Positions 1 to 13,000 of a stretch of DNA of 64,000 bases are shown here, one piece after another. Position 1 is the first letter of the stretch; the number at the start of each line of letters is the position of its first letter. The notes below the pieces were generated by a model, which saw nothing but the letters and a program-made list of their open reading frames with translations, searched no databases and was not told the origin of the DNA. Source of the DNA: Heterobilharzia americana (lineage: Eukaryota; Platyhelminthes; Trematoda; Strigeidida; Schistosomatidae); the NCBI GenBank assembly GCA_944470555.2, contig OX104127.1, positions 144,003,787-144,067,786 of the forward strand, written 5' to 3'. The position numbers and the translations under genes were made by a program.

Positions 1-37
1 CATATTATTCATAATAAACATTACATTTTTATATTAA

Positions 38-253
38 TGATGGATAGTGGCTAGCAGTAGAATCCAGTCCGCGCATTTGGTTCCCTTTTGGACTAGTCAG
101 ATGGATGCACCTGCCTCCCAGTGAGGGATATTGTTCTGACTGGGATTTGAACTCGGAGTCGTCTGCTTCGAGCACCAGAGCGTTATACACTAGACCACCA
201 GGCCACAACAGTCACTTCTTGTGCGATGGGTATAGTTTTAGTGTTGTTGCTTG
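38..253 (-). repeat. Sm-alpha SINE, decayed copy
   Basis: Minus-strand Sm-alpha unit: tRNA-like head (GGTGGTCTAGTGTA... region), then the ribozyme zone near 56-105. The core reads CTGACTAGTCC with a damaged stem II, so the hammerhead is inactive by inspection. Lies in the gene A intron. Confidence 0.75.
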
Positions 254-408
254 CGTCCTGGATTCTATTGCTAGCCATCATTAATAAATAATTAAAACAC
301 AGGTAATATCCAGTCATCCGCACAAGAGCTCATATGCCAATGGAGATCAATCGATTAGGACCAGTCAACGACGGGATAATACAAGCAACAACATTATATC
401 CTATAGAT
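254..408 (+). repeat. Sm-alpha 5' portion in inverted orientation
   Basis: Starts with the hammerhead 3' arm (cgtcctggattct) and continues through the Sm-alpha leader (atccgcacaagagctcat) to gataatacaagcaac. It abuts the minus copy head to head. Confidence 0.65.
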
Positions 409-965
409 TGTAAAGCAACTGAGGAGAACCTACGAAATGTATGTCTGCTAATTCTTCTACTATTATTCTGCTTGCTTTATTCATGTTCGTAAAAGTGAAA
501 AATTTAGGAAATAAATTTAATATCAGTTAGATATGAAGACTGATTCGATATTCGACTTTCTTATTTCATAGAGCATACAGGAATATATTGTTAATTACTT
601 AATCACTTTTCAAGAAAGAATTATTGTTCCTAACCATACCAAAGTATTCATACAACTCTTGGTGGCATCTGGATTTTCTTTATAATTCTGTTGAATTGTA
701 TTCCATTTTGTTGATGGTAGTAGAACTTTCCACGCCTTGGGAACAAGTGTTGCATTATTCTTAATAATTGTCTGATGTATTGGTTTTTATACTTTTTACA
801 GACTAGGAATGAATAATTCTGAAAATGAAAGAAGTAAAATGATAGGCAATTACATAATACTTGTAAAGATTTATGCTTAGTTATTTACAGGGAATAATTT
901 AAATCATTATACCATTCAGTTAGATTATTTGCTTTTTAATGCCTTTCGTTTATTTTCTTTAACAG

Positions 966-1026
966 ATTATAATGTTTCGCTTTTGTACATTTAAAATTGC
1001 ATTGAAGTTAGACAATGGGAAATCAA
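966..1026 (+). CDS. Gene A exon: start of HNOBA domain
   Basis: A 61-nt exon between a ttaacag acceptor and a gtaatt donor, starting in phase 0 and ending in phase 1. It encodes a segment with RFCTFKIALKL that aligns with [11 protein letters not shown] of the 61-nt gene B exon at 41403-41463. Equal length, equal phase and a shared motif identify this short exon. The donor is weaker than gtaagt. Confidence 0.8.
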
Positions 1027-4000
1027 GTAATTTCAAATATATTGCTAAATGTTTGTATATAGAATTTCATAATTGTCTTTTTTCGTATATTTCTTTAAAC
1101 TTACCAACTGATTATTTACTTCGTAAGTTTCTTTACAAACCTATTCACTAATGTTTGGCTTTATTCAATTAAACAACAACCATATGGTCCCCATTTATCA
1201 GTTTTAAAACGATCTTATAAAACAGATGATAATTAGTGTTAGGTAGTACAGGCAGGAGAACTGATAACTTCAATCAACACATCCTTAACAATATGAAGAA
1301 ACATATGATTCTCGTTTTCCTATCATGAAGTAGAACTGCCTTTCATAGCACCTAATCTACCTGTTAAAAAGCGGTCTGAGTTATTAAATAAAACCGATTG
1401 CTTGCCAGGATTACGACTAGATGCTATTGTAACCACCTGTGAATATTCCAGTTGTATTTCAGATTTCTTCAAGGAATCCTAACTATGAAATGGTGAAGGA
1501 TATATTTATAGCTCAGATAGATGATCTTGACTGTATTGTGCCCTCTGAGCTGGATTGTTTAATCGACATCATCACCACTAATTCGGTATGAAGTCAGCTG
1601 TCAGTATGTATCTGTGAGTAGTTCAGTAGCTGCCCTACCGAACTGGTTTGTGATTGGTTGTTTCCTTTGATTGTTGTATCATTGTCTGTATAGATTTTCT
1701 TTTTCGGTGTTCATGTTGCTTGACCTTTGACCTTTCTGTCTTTTACCATTTTTATTATTTGTTGGTAGATTGGGTCTATGCCCATACATCTATTGATTGC
1801 TGACTGACCTGATTGTTGAGCTTCGAGGAACTCTCTGATATCCTTTGTTTCATGTCTCCAAGATTTCTACATAGCCAAAATTGACTTTCTGTTCATAGTT
1901 ATCGACGAGCATTGAAATGAGCGATGAAATGTCGTATCGTTTAATAGCCAATTGGTGTTCATACAAATGAAGGGGAAGAGGGTGACCACTTTGTTCAGTG
2001 TAGTGTTGATCGAAATTATTGCAGTTGATTTCCCAAATGACATTTGATTAGTCTTCTTTAGTTGTTGGGTCCTTTGGTCTGCATAATATTGTTTGAAGGA
2101 AATTTGTTTGTTTATGAGCTACACTAATTCCAAGTGGTCTCAGTAATCTTGTCTGATTTGCTCTTGATGTACGGTAGGATTATCCGTTTGTTAGTTTCTC
2201 TCGATGACTTTTTGGCTAATGATGCACGGGATAGGCACATTCTGATAAAGTTTCGTGGGTAGCCGTATGTTTATCATTGGTTCCTCCAAACCATGGGGAT
2301 TTACCACATCCTTACCTTAAGGGAAAGTGGTGAGATAATATAATCGTTTGCCAGTTTATATGAAGCACCCGCTGAAAACGTTTTTATTTATAGATTGGAT
2401 TAGTTTACCGGGACACACACTGATGCAATATTATATACTGAATGGCGTTTCGAAGAAAATTTACTGCACATAATTACCCCAAACTTCTTATAATGTTATA
2501 CTATCCTAAAGTCTTCCAGGATTACCTTCATATAATGAATATTTTTTCTGTGAATTATCACATTAAAAATAAGGTCGACCGCTTTTCCTTTTGTACCAAG
2601 AAAAACCAAGTTAAAAAATTAAAAGTCAAGTAACTCAGCAATCATATATAGGCTGATTTTCTATAAAATCACTCGCACTTATCGCAATAAGACTAATGAT
2701 GCTAAGCGATTGCTCAAATTGTAATATGTGAGACAAGTATTTAGTCCCTGATCTACGAATTAGAAATCAAAACGTCTAGATCAATGACCTATAACATAGA
2801 TGCAAATCATACTCAATATTTAACAATTATCAAACTATAGTTTGTTTTTCAGAGATCAAGTTTTACAGTCATCTGAATTGTGTAGAAAAATCGTGGCACT
2901 GAGACAGTACTATTTATTTTATTAAACGGATTTATATCAAGGCAGAAAACTATACAATAGTATAGTAGTACAGTATTCACTGGGAGAAGAAATTTGAAGT
3001 TTCAACAACTCATCTGACTTTCTGTAAATAAATCAATAGTTTTTGTGTGTATTGCAAAAAGGATCATTGGAGACAGCATAACCATCACCAGCATTTTACC
3101 AACATAAAATATTCACAGATGATATAAATCCTATAACCAATCAGTTACATACACAAAAAGTAAGTGGTTAGTTATGCGATTATAAAATATCAGCTTCAAC
3201 ACAAAACTATACTTGTCACACAAGCGGTAGCTGTCATGATACAGAAGTCTAGTAGACAAGGCTTTGGCATTTAAGGTGCTGGGTTATGGATCTAAGTTTC
3301 AAAACAAAACCTTTCACTGGCTACATCTAGCTGATGAGTCCCAAGTAGGAGGAAACACATGTCCTGGGTTCCACTTATGGCCACTGTCTATCATTACTAG
3401 TATACTTATTGTTGTGCATATTTCATACTTGTACTGTAGTAATAAAGGTTATTTCGAAACTCATTTAACTTTCCTACTTTCCACGGTTTTAACTATGATT
3501 ATCAATGTTTAGTAATGATGGGCAGTGGCTAGTAGTGGAATACAAGCAATAACACTATGATTATCAATACTATTAAGAATTTCAGACACTGTACTTATTT
3601 TTAAAAATAAAAGTTTCTACAATCACTGGTTAAATTGCCTAAACCTGTAGAAATCAGAAAATATTTGTTTCAAATGAAGGAAAATGCATGAACTCTGTCT
3701 CTTTCTCTATCAATCTCATTATGTGAATATGATATTTATGATGATCCGATCGATTTTATTACTGTCTATAAAGTTATTGCATTTTTATTTTAATAACTAC
3801 AAATCAGGTGGTATTTTCCATGAACTTAAATAATTTCATAAGATTTTATTTCGTCACCTATAGCGATTACAGTTTAATGAAAGAAACAAATTTTATATCA
3901 CAGGATTCGTTGATACAGAAGAGTAATTAGACAAGTAAATCCAATATTTTGATTGTCAGTAATGTGGTCAAAATGTATGTAACCATTTGTCGCTTGTCAT

Positions 4001-7000
4001 GCAGATAGTCAGAGATCCTACATACCAAGAATCCATAATATTATCGTGATTGTGAATATGAATGTATTCTTGCAAAGACTTAGGTCGCTCTTCATCGACA
4101 GTTCGAGAAGGTAGCCCTTCTTCCAATCGATCAGCAGGTAACTTTACTCCCTTCCAGACCTACTGCAATAATGGTATGAGCATGTCCACTGCCGTTGTTT
4201 CTGCGTCTGTTTTCAGTGCTTGCGATGGGATTCCATCTGGTCCTGCTACTTTCCCGCACTTCAGTAGCTTCGTGGAGTTCAGGACCTCGACTTTCGGCGG
4301 AGGGTTTGTGTTTACTTGTAGTCCTGTGGCTGTAGGTGGTATTTCTGGACGAAGTGCAGGTGATGGTCGATTCAAGAGTTTTCTGAAGTGGATAGTCCAT
4401 CCTTTCCTTTGTTTCTCTTATTTGGTAATTATATTTCCTTCATCATCTTTTATTGATTTCATTTGTGTTGATCTCTTCTCTCCCAGATGGCGGTAACCTG
4501 GTTTTTTGATGTAATGTTGTCGAGTCTCTGTCTCTCCTACCAGCAGCCTGTTCTGGTTCACTTGCCAGCGATTCGTAGAAGTGTCTTTTGTCTTTGCGTG
4601 CACTTCTCTTCACTTCTTTGTCCAGTGTACTCAGTCCCTCTTCTCGTTGTTCATCCTTGTACTGGTTTATCTTCTGCTTCACCATCCTCTTCTCCTCTAT
4701 CAGCTTCCACGTGTCCACTGAGATCCATTCCTTGCCTTGACCCTTCTTTTTCCTTCGTAATACGGTTATTCAGGTTTACTTCCACATAGCTTTCAAAGTT
4801 CCAGTGTTCCTCCACACAGGTTTGTTTGGGGATGTTGCTCGACATCCCTCATTTTGTCTTGATGGCTGACGTGAAGATTTCCTTTGTACTTTCGTCACTC
4901 AGTTTCTGTTCTGGGTGTTTAACTTGAACTGTGGTCTTCTATCACCAACTTGCTTGAATACTTTCACCTTGACTTTAAAGGTAGGTTCCTTGCACTAGAT
5001 AGTGAGTGGTATGAATCTACTTACATCTGCTCCCCTTCTTGATCTTGTGTTCACTAGGCTGACTGCATTTCAACTTTCTTCACATTGAGATGAAGTCGAT
5101 CTGATTTTTAGTGTATCCATCTTATGAGACCAAATCCATGTCGCTTTGTGGATATCCTTGTGTTTGTACACACTGCCTCCAATCACCAAATCGTTGAATA
5201 CACAGAATTCTGCAAACAGTTCTCCGTTCTCATTCATTTCACCGAGCGCCTCTCGCCCCGTGATCAGTTCTCTTTCTGTGTTGTCCCCTCCCAGTTTGGC
5301 ATTCATGTCACCCCACCCATTAGAATTTTGACGTCGCCAAGTGGTGTGGGGTCTTGTCTAGTGGTGATTGCAGTTGTGTGTAGAATTTCTCCTCCTTCCC
5401 TTCATCTGTATTATTTGTAGGTGCATAGCGTAGCATTGTATGATTGTAACTTTCCTTCCTTTTGAGTTAAATCTTGCTGTCATGATCCTGGTGCTGGAGG
5501 AGATTGGTCCTTATTGCCTGAGAGCCTTTGATGCTCTTGGGGACATCATGATAGTCACTGGAAATCTCAGTGTGCTGTTCTTGTGGTTGTCGTCTGGGTT
5601 ACAGTATCAGAGTAGATTATTGACTCTCCTCTGCAGTTGACAGTTTGAAGTGTCCACTTCCATTCGATCTGATTTCGCAGATTCCTAGCATTTCCATGCC
5701 ATACCTCCTCATGTCTTTTGCAATCTAGGCAACCTTGCCAGCCAGCTTCAAACATTGTGTGGACATTGCATGTCCCTATGCTTACTTTTGCTTTCATCGA
5801 GAGAAGAGAAGACACATCGACCAATTGGCTCCTGGAGGGCTTTCACCAACCGGCGTCATTTCGTCTTCCCGATTCCAGAGAGGAATAAGTTTTTTTTTCA
5901 TTTTTATATTTTGTCTGTACTTCGATGTTTCTGTAGCGATTGGACTGGTTTTCCGTGGTAGGAATGCTAGTCCTATGACCACGTAACCTTCCCTGTTTAC
6001 CCGGGCTTAGGACCGGGTAGTAACTAGTGAACTAGTTGACCAGGTGAGGTTGAAATTGATGTTAGCACACTTATTTTGATCTCATGAAAGAAATTTTCTA
6101 TCCTCTTTTACGAAGTACCATGTAATCATTTGAAATTTCTTATTTTTCTAGATTATAAACATAGACCATTGTTACATCTTAAGGGAGCAATGTTCTATAT
6201 CGAAGAATGGTCGATGTTACTTTTTATTGGTAAACCGAGGTGAGTCAGTTGTGTATTCGAAAACAGAAACCATGAGAGCAGGATAAAAAGGATCTATTTT
6301 GTTTCGGTGGTATTTTTACCAACTGCTTACAACCTAGAATAGTAAAATATATAGTTTTACGAAAAATTTAGCTAAAAGAAAGCAAGATATCGGTCGGTGA
6401 TTGTGATGGATGGAAATTGTCATAGACTGAAGTTCAATCATAGCGGTATATTCAAGGAAGGTTAGTAAATGATAAGAAATTTTCACAAGTATACGCATTA
6501 TTCGATAAAAGTTTCTCGAATAGAAATAACGACAGGAGCTTAGCAGTCAAAAAAAGATGGATTCAACTTTGTGAAATTGCTTAAGTAGTCAGACGATAAA
6601 TAAGTTGCTAAATAAACATGTAAAATACTATGAGCAAGGCTCAACTAGTTAAAAGCCTTCAATATGAACAAAAGATGATGCAACTAAACAAGATTGAAGG
6701 AATAAACATCCAAGGTTCACAAAGGGTGATATAATCTCCTATAACAGTCAGTGAATTTAAGTATGTAACACTCTCAATTAATCTATGTGTTTTGATATTC
6801 TGGATCGTAAGGAGTTGACAAGATACTACCAAAACCAGATGGATCCTTTTTATCCCGTTCCCATTATTGTTCTTTCTCCTTTCGAATTCATAAAGCAGAA
6901 TTCGTGCAAGAAATTAACTTCATATATTTCTTTGTAAAACAGTGACAGTACTTGTTATTCTTGTCATTTTAGGCATCCCTTACCTTTCAGTCGACTATAA

Positions 7001-10000
7001 ATTTTCATTCACAAAATTCAGCTTGGTCTACAAGCTCTGAATAAGTGATTTTTTAAGTGCTTAGATATATTCCCTCAATTTAGGTGTATAATAATTTACG
7101 GGTTACTACCGTTTTAATTGGCTTGCAAGTTATCAAAGCTTTGTAAGGTATCAAGTCTCTATCATCAATGTTGTACAAAACTCCTGGTATTATTTTCCAA
7201 CGTTGAGACCTCTATTGAAGATAATGTACCCAGTTTGCAAAGTTTAGCTGACATATCTTCTTGTAGAACAATATGATGTCAAAATCGTGTATGATTTCAT
7301 CGTAAGTAAAAACCTATTTTTGAATTTCTTTCCAAGAAATTTGGAATCAAAGGGATTCTCCAACAATCAACCAAACGCTCGAGTTACGCGTATAATCCAA
7401 AAGACGGAATTTTTCTGAGACACAGTTCTGTATTAATAAACATTTACGAATAATAAATTACAAACCTCGAGTCGTTAGGTATCTTAAAGAGAGAGTTCAT
7501 CAATTGTACAACAGCAAGATTCGGTTCAAGGAAAAGCAGAATGGAATATAAAGGATAAGCGTATATTCTCATGATGAAGTAAGGATAAGGGATAAACAAA
7601 TGTTCAGGGTAACATGGGAGATCAAGGATCTAGAAATGTTAAATAATGAACAAGGTACTATTTAATGGAATGAACAATGAAGTTCAGAATGAAGTGACAT
7701 TAAAGATAAACATGAACTATACTACTCAACAGTATTGAGTAGCATAAAACTAAAGATATAAAAAGAGATACAAGGTCAGAATTACATTGCGTAAAGGAGA
7801 ACAAGATAAGCTATAAATAAACACTACCATATTTTAACGTTTCATTATAGCTGTATTCATGTTAGAGACAGTTAATCCAAAATACCTATATAAGAATGTA
7901 AAAAGCTCAGTAAAGCACCATTGTATAATATAGGCTTATAACGACTGAATAACATACTTTAAAATTTCATATATTTTCTTCTACAGTAACAGTAAAAAAC
8001 AGTGCTTCTTTAAAATATAATGAATAATAAGTACAGAGTTTAGTCTTACTGATTGATTTTTGTTCTGTGAAGTCACGATGTTAGGATGACGTGTCACAGA
8101 ACTAAAGTCCTAATAATATACTGATCAAGAAATTTAGCATTTATGTTACTCTACTAGAAACTCTATTTTTCTCAACACTGAGACATTTATATTCCACAGT
8201 TTAAGGTCAAGTCAATGAAACTAGGTCATCAATTCTTTAATGTCAATGATGCTGTTTAATAATAGTCATATTTAATTATTTTTCTTATTTTGCTAAGTAT
8301 TATGAAAGCAAAGTCAATGGTCGAGTTAGGCCTTCATTTACAAGATTTGAATATGTACGACAGATCAGCTGAAACAGTGGTTCAAGGTGATTCAATGTCT
8401 GAAGAACTTCTACTTTTACTAAAAAAGGTATCTTAAAAAAGTATTTTCAATTCAGGTTCATTAACTGTTTTATCTGAGCTATTTGAATCAACTTGCCTAT
8501 TCTGGATTTATCTGATTTATCATAAGCTGATTCACAGAAAAGTTTTCTCAAAAGTCATTTTCAGCAAGCAAGTATTCTCGATTCTATCATACATACTATC
8601 ATGTTGAATATAGACTCAACATATTCATCTGGCATTTTGCATAAGTAAAATGGTATTTTCAAAATTTTGGAAATCTTCGATTGTAATATATGAAGAGAGT
8701 TCGCAACATTAATTCGACACATAGTAACTAGATTATGGAACATGTCTGGCTTCGAGTTCAGAGTATAATATGCCTAATGCTTGGTCAGGAGAACTTAGGG
8801 ATTTGGGTTTAATCCTTGGAGAGGTTGTATATGTGTACCACTTTGGACTTCCATACTATGACAAAACAGCTACCCAGTGACCTTAGGTTGTAAAAATCTT
8901 CCGACTGGTATCAGTCAATGAGGAACACCATCCTGAAACCAATCAACCCCCCCCCCCATAACCTCATAAAATGGATTACTTCTGGGACAGTAACCATAAT
9001 CACGTATACATATAGCTTTCTTCTAGTTGCCTTATCTTTTGACTCATTTGAGTTCTATGATTTTTAGATTTCATTCCTATTTTACTATAATAATTATTGA
9101 GGACATTACATAGACAAAATAGAAAAAGAATTTTCAAGCACATATTATTTTTGGTCTACCTTCAGTCTTCTTACAAAAGGTTGCGGTGTGTATTCGCATT
9201 TTGATTCTTAGACTAATCATATTGTAATAATGGGATATATTCTCAAAATGAACCTGTAACCAAACTTCAGAAAAAAATCTCAATCATGGATACACATTTA
9301 CTGAAGCATCTGTGAGATTTTTATGTAGATTCGAGATGATCGAAGACCATCCTGCCACACTATATGCTTTTGGAAGTTTATATCATCATTAGACGTTATT
9401 TTCAGAGATTAAGATGAATGCTTTATGGTAAGTTAAACATACAGCTATTGTCAACAGTATATGTATAGTTTGTCGATGGATAAGCAATTTTATCCGCTTT
9501 AAGAATAACAAATCAAACTATTTTTGGCATGCTAATATGGTTACCAAAGACCTTAAATCTTCTTGTACTTTTATATTGCTAAAATCATCAGTAATTACGC
9601 AAGTATCAAACAGTAAATGCTGTTATGATACTTATAATTTCCTACTGCCATACAGGTCAGAACTGATTTACCTCTGTTGGCAGATAGGTCCTTATGTAGA
9701 TGCCGCGAAATTGCAGATAATTTGTGATGTTATATTGATCTTGGCGACTAGCAGAGGAAATCGAGGATGCGTGCTACATCTTACTTGAGATTTACTAGTC
9801 ATGTGGGCGCATCTGCAAACCAGTGAGTGATGATTTTCCCACTGAGGCATTAGCCCATTACACGTCGCTTCAAGCATCAGAGCGATAGACATCTAGCCAC
9901 TGGGGCACGATAGCCACTTTTTGTGCAACAAGTGTTAGTCCGAGCAATTCACTCCTGTTCACTTCAAGTGAACGTAGAGGAAGAAGACAGAGGTGATAAA

Positions 10001-13000
10001 GATACCCAACCAACAACAGTAACAACAACAACAAGCACCAATCGTCATCTACAGGAGAAATCTAAAGCAACGAGTCTCTTTCACCTATCTAGGCAAGGCA
10101 GCATAGTCTCAACTACAGCCGGCCGCACAAATGAGGACGTCAAAGCCATCCAGGATCGGAAAGACAGTGAGACAGGCCTTCCTGTATTTACCTGAAATCA
10201 GTGTGCAGATCTACTGAACTGGACTCAGCACAAAGCGTGAACAACATCCAGATTTTCAACACCAATTCAGTCAGTCAAGTCACTGCTTCTATGGGATGGT
10301 TGAGAGACTTGGCGCATCACCAAAAGCATTTCCAACAAACCACACACACTCTTCAACAACTGCCGCCTACACTCACTCGATACTGAAGATCAGATCAGGA
10401 GGTTAGAAAGAATAATCAACAAGGGACTGTGGCCTGTCGACGAACCAACCAAGAACCCATCACCCAACAGATGTGCAGAAGAAAGTGGAGATGGATTGGA
10501 TTGGATATAGAATGAGAAGACCATTTGGTGACACAATGTGGCAGGTAAGGCGAGGTTGTCGAGTGGAATGCAAATGGGGAACGACGACTTGGGTGTCTGA
10601 GGAGAGGAGAGGCGAGGCGAGGCGGGCGGGGTGGGGCGGGGCGGGGCAAGGCGAGGTGAAGGTGACATGGAAGAGATGGTGTGAGGAAGAAATGAAGGCT
10701 TGCGGGCAGTGGTGCAGTGAGGTTGAAAAGACTGGAGAGAGGAGAGTGAAATGACAACGTGCAACTGAAGGATTATGTTCCACTACGAACCCAAAGGACA
10801 AATAACAACAATAGGAATAGCCATGGCGTTTGAAGCGATAGGCAGTGGGTTGAAGCGTCAGTGGGAACAAAATGATTCACTCGAGCTGGTGGGTCCCAAG
10901 TAGGATGAAACGCGCTTTCTGTATTCCTCTGCTATTCATCAAGATCAATATGAAGAGTAACTGTTAAATTCCCCTTAGAGGGTAGAGTGATTGCCTTTTG
11001 ACCAGATTACGGGACGGAATACAACTTGGCATCTAGGCTGGCCTAATCCAGAAGATGTGTTTTGACCATCCTAGCTAGACATCTATGATGCTCACTGACT
11101 ACTTCTGTCGAAGTAACTGAGGAGTGTTTTAACCCTGGACTAATCGGTTGAAACTCGAATGTGTGTATCAGTGAGCTAACTTTTTCTCTTTTGAAAGAAG
11201 AGTTGAGACTGCCTTTGAATTGATGGGAATCTTCTCTAAGTAACTGAGCCGAAAGAATAACGTAATAAATCTCTATGACGCAGCAAACAAAATCTTTCCA
11301 CTTATCAAGTTGTATATATACTATATTTCACCTATATCAAATAAGTAAACTACTATATGTCTCTGCTGTTCGTATTTCAATTTTAGCAAAAGAAAGAAAG
11401 CAAAGAATTGACAAAAACAGCCAGACGACTTGATGGACAGAGAAGAAAAACTTTTGATTTATTGATTCAGTGCTTACCTAGGGAAGTTGCAAAACAAATA
11501 CGTCAAGGGATGCTACCTTCAGAAACTATTAAGGTGAAGTTTTCATTTCTGTGAAAACCCTTGTTTGAATGTTTTTCTTTTTTTAATGAATAAACAGTTA
11601 TTTGCTGGATATTTGTTACAATGATGTAAGTTAAGTCGAACTGTATCAGTATGCATTGACTCAAAGTTGATTCGCAACAAATGCCTACTTTGTTATTCCG
11701 TCACGTCAGGAATAAAAGAATCAGGAGATAAAATCAAGACGTTTCATTGTTTTTGAATGACACTTGAAGCATTTCTTTGAGAAATCTTGAAAGTCTATTT
11801 AAGTAATGTTTCTGACAATTCAGGGTTTTTGTTTATTCATTGTGAAGTAATAAGAAAAGGTTCCAATGGTGTTAATATCTGCGACTTCCCACATACTTCA
11901 GACAAACTCACAATCTCTGAAATCCTCCAAAATATACCGAAGCTTCATCAGAATACACATGTTCACACGTGAAAATGTTCAGCTAACCGGAAATAAAAAA
12001 TCTACAAACAGTACCTGTCTACAAGAGCCTGAAATAACCAAGACCACCAAATGTATATATTTATCGTTTCATGGCCAGTGTATTATTATTATTATTATTA
12101 TTATTATATTACTATTAGCCCCTTGGGTTCCTAATGGAACATAGGGCTTCAGTAACACGTCTCCATTCCACTCTCTTCTCTGAAGTCTTTTCAACCTGGC
12201 TACATGACAGCCCACAACCTCTCATTTCCTCCTTGCACCATCTCCTCCATGTCACCCTCACCTCAGATGCCCAACTCGTCGTTTCCCATCTGGGTTCCAC
12301 TCGAGCAACTGGCCTGACGTGCGATGTCTCCAGTCGGCCTTCTCAGTGTATGCCCAACCCAACCCAACCCAATCCATCTCCACTTCCTTCCAGTGCATAT
12401 TTGTTGAGCGACAGATTCTTGGTTGGTTTGTCAGCAGCCAGAGTTCCTTGTTGCTTATTCTCATTATTCTGGCAGTCCATCTGAGCTTCAGTAGGGAGCC
12501 AGTGTAGGTGGCAGTTGTTGATGAGTGTCTGTAGTTTGTTGTAAATGCTTTTTGTAACGCGCCAAGTCTCTGAAGCATACAGAAGCAGTGACTTGACTGG
12601 ATTAGTGTTGAAAATCCAGATCTTGTTCTTTGTGCTGAGTTGAGTGCAGAAGATCTCCACACTGGTTTCAGGTTAATGAAAGCCTGTCTTGCTTTTCCGA
12701 TTCTGACTTCGACATCTTCATCTGTCCCTCCTATAGTTGAAACAGTGCTTCCTAGATAGGTGGAGGAGGTTACTTCCTTTAAGTTTCTCCAGTTCATGGT
12801 GATTAGAGTTTGTTGTTGTTGGTGCGGTATCTTCATCACCTCTGTCTTCTCTATATTCACCTGAAGTCCCGTCTTCGCTGCCTCTTCTATCAACTTGTTA
12901 GTTTTCGCCTGTAGATCTTCAAGTTTGTGTGACATCAGACACAAGTCATCGGCGAAATCCAGATCTTCTAGATTCTTTTCCGCAGTCCAGCCAGCGTATC

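Noticed and set aside
10390..10870. Several overlapping Ser/Pro-rich frames on the minus strand
   Set aside because: Antisense reading of the G-rich RTE fragment; composition follows the minisatellite.
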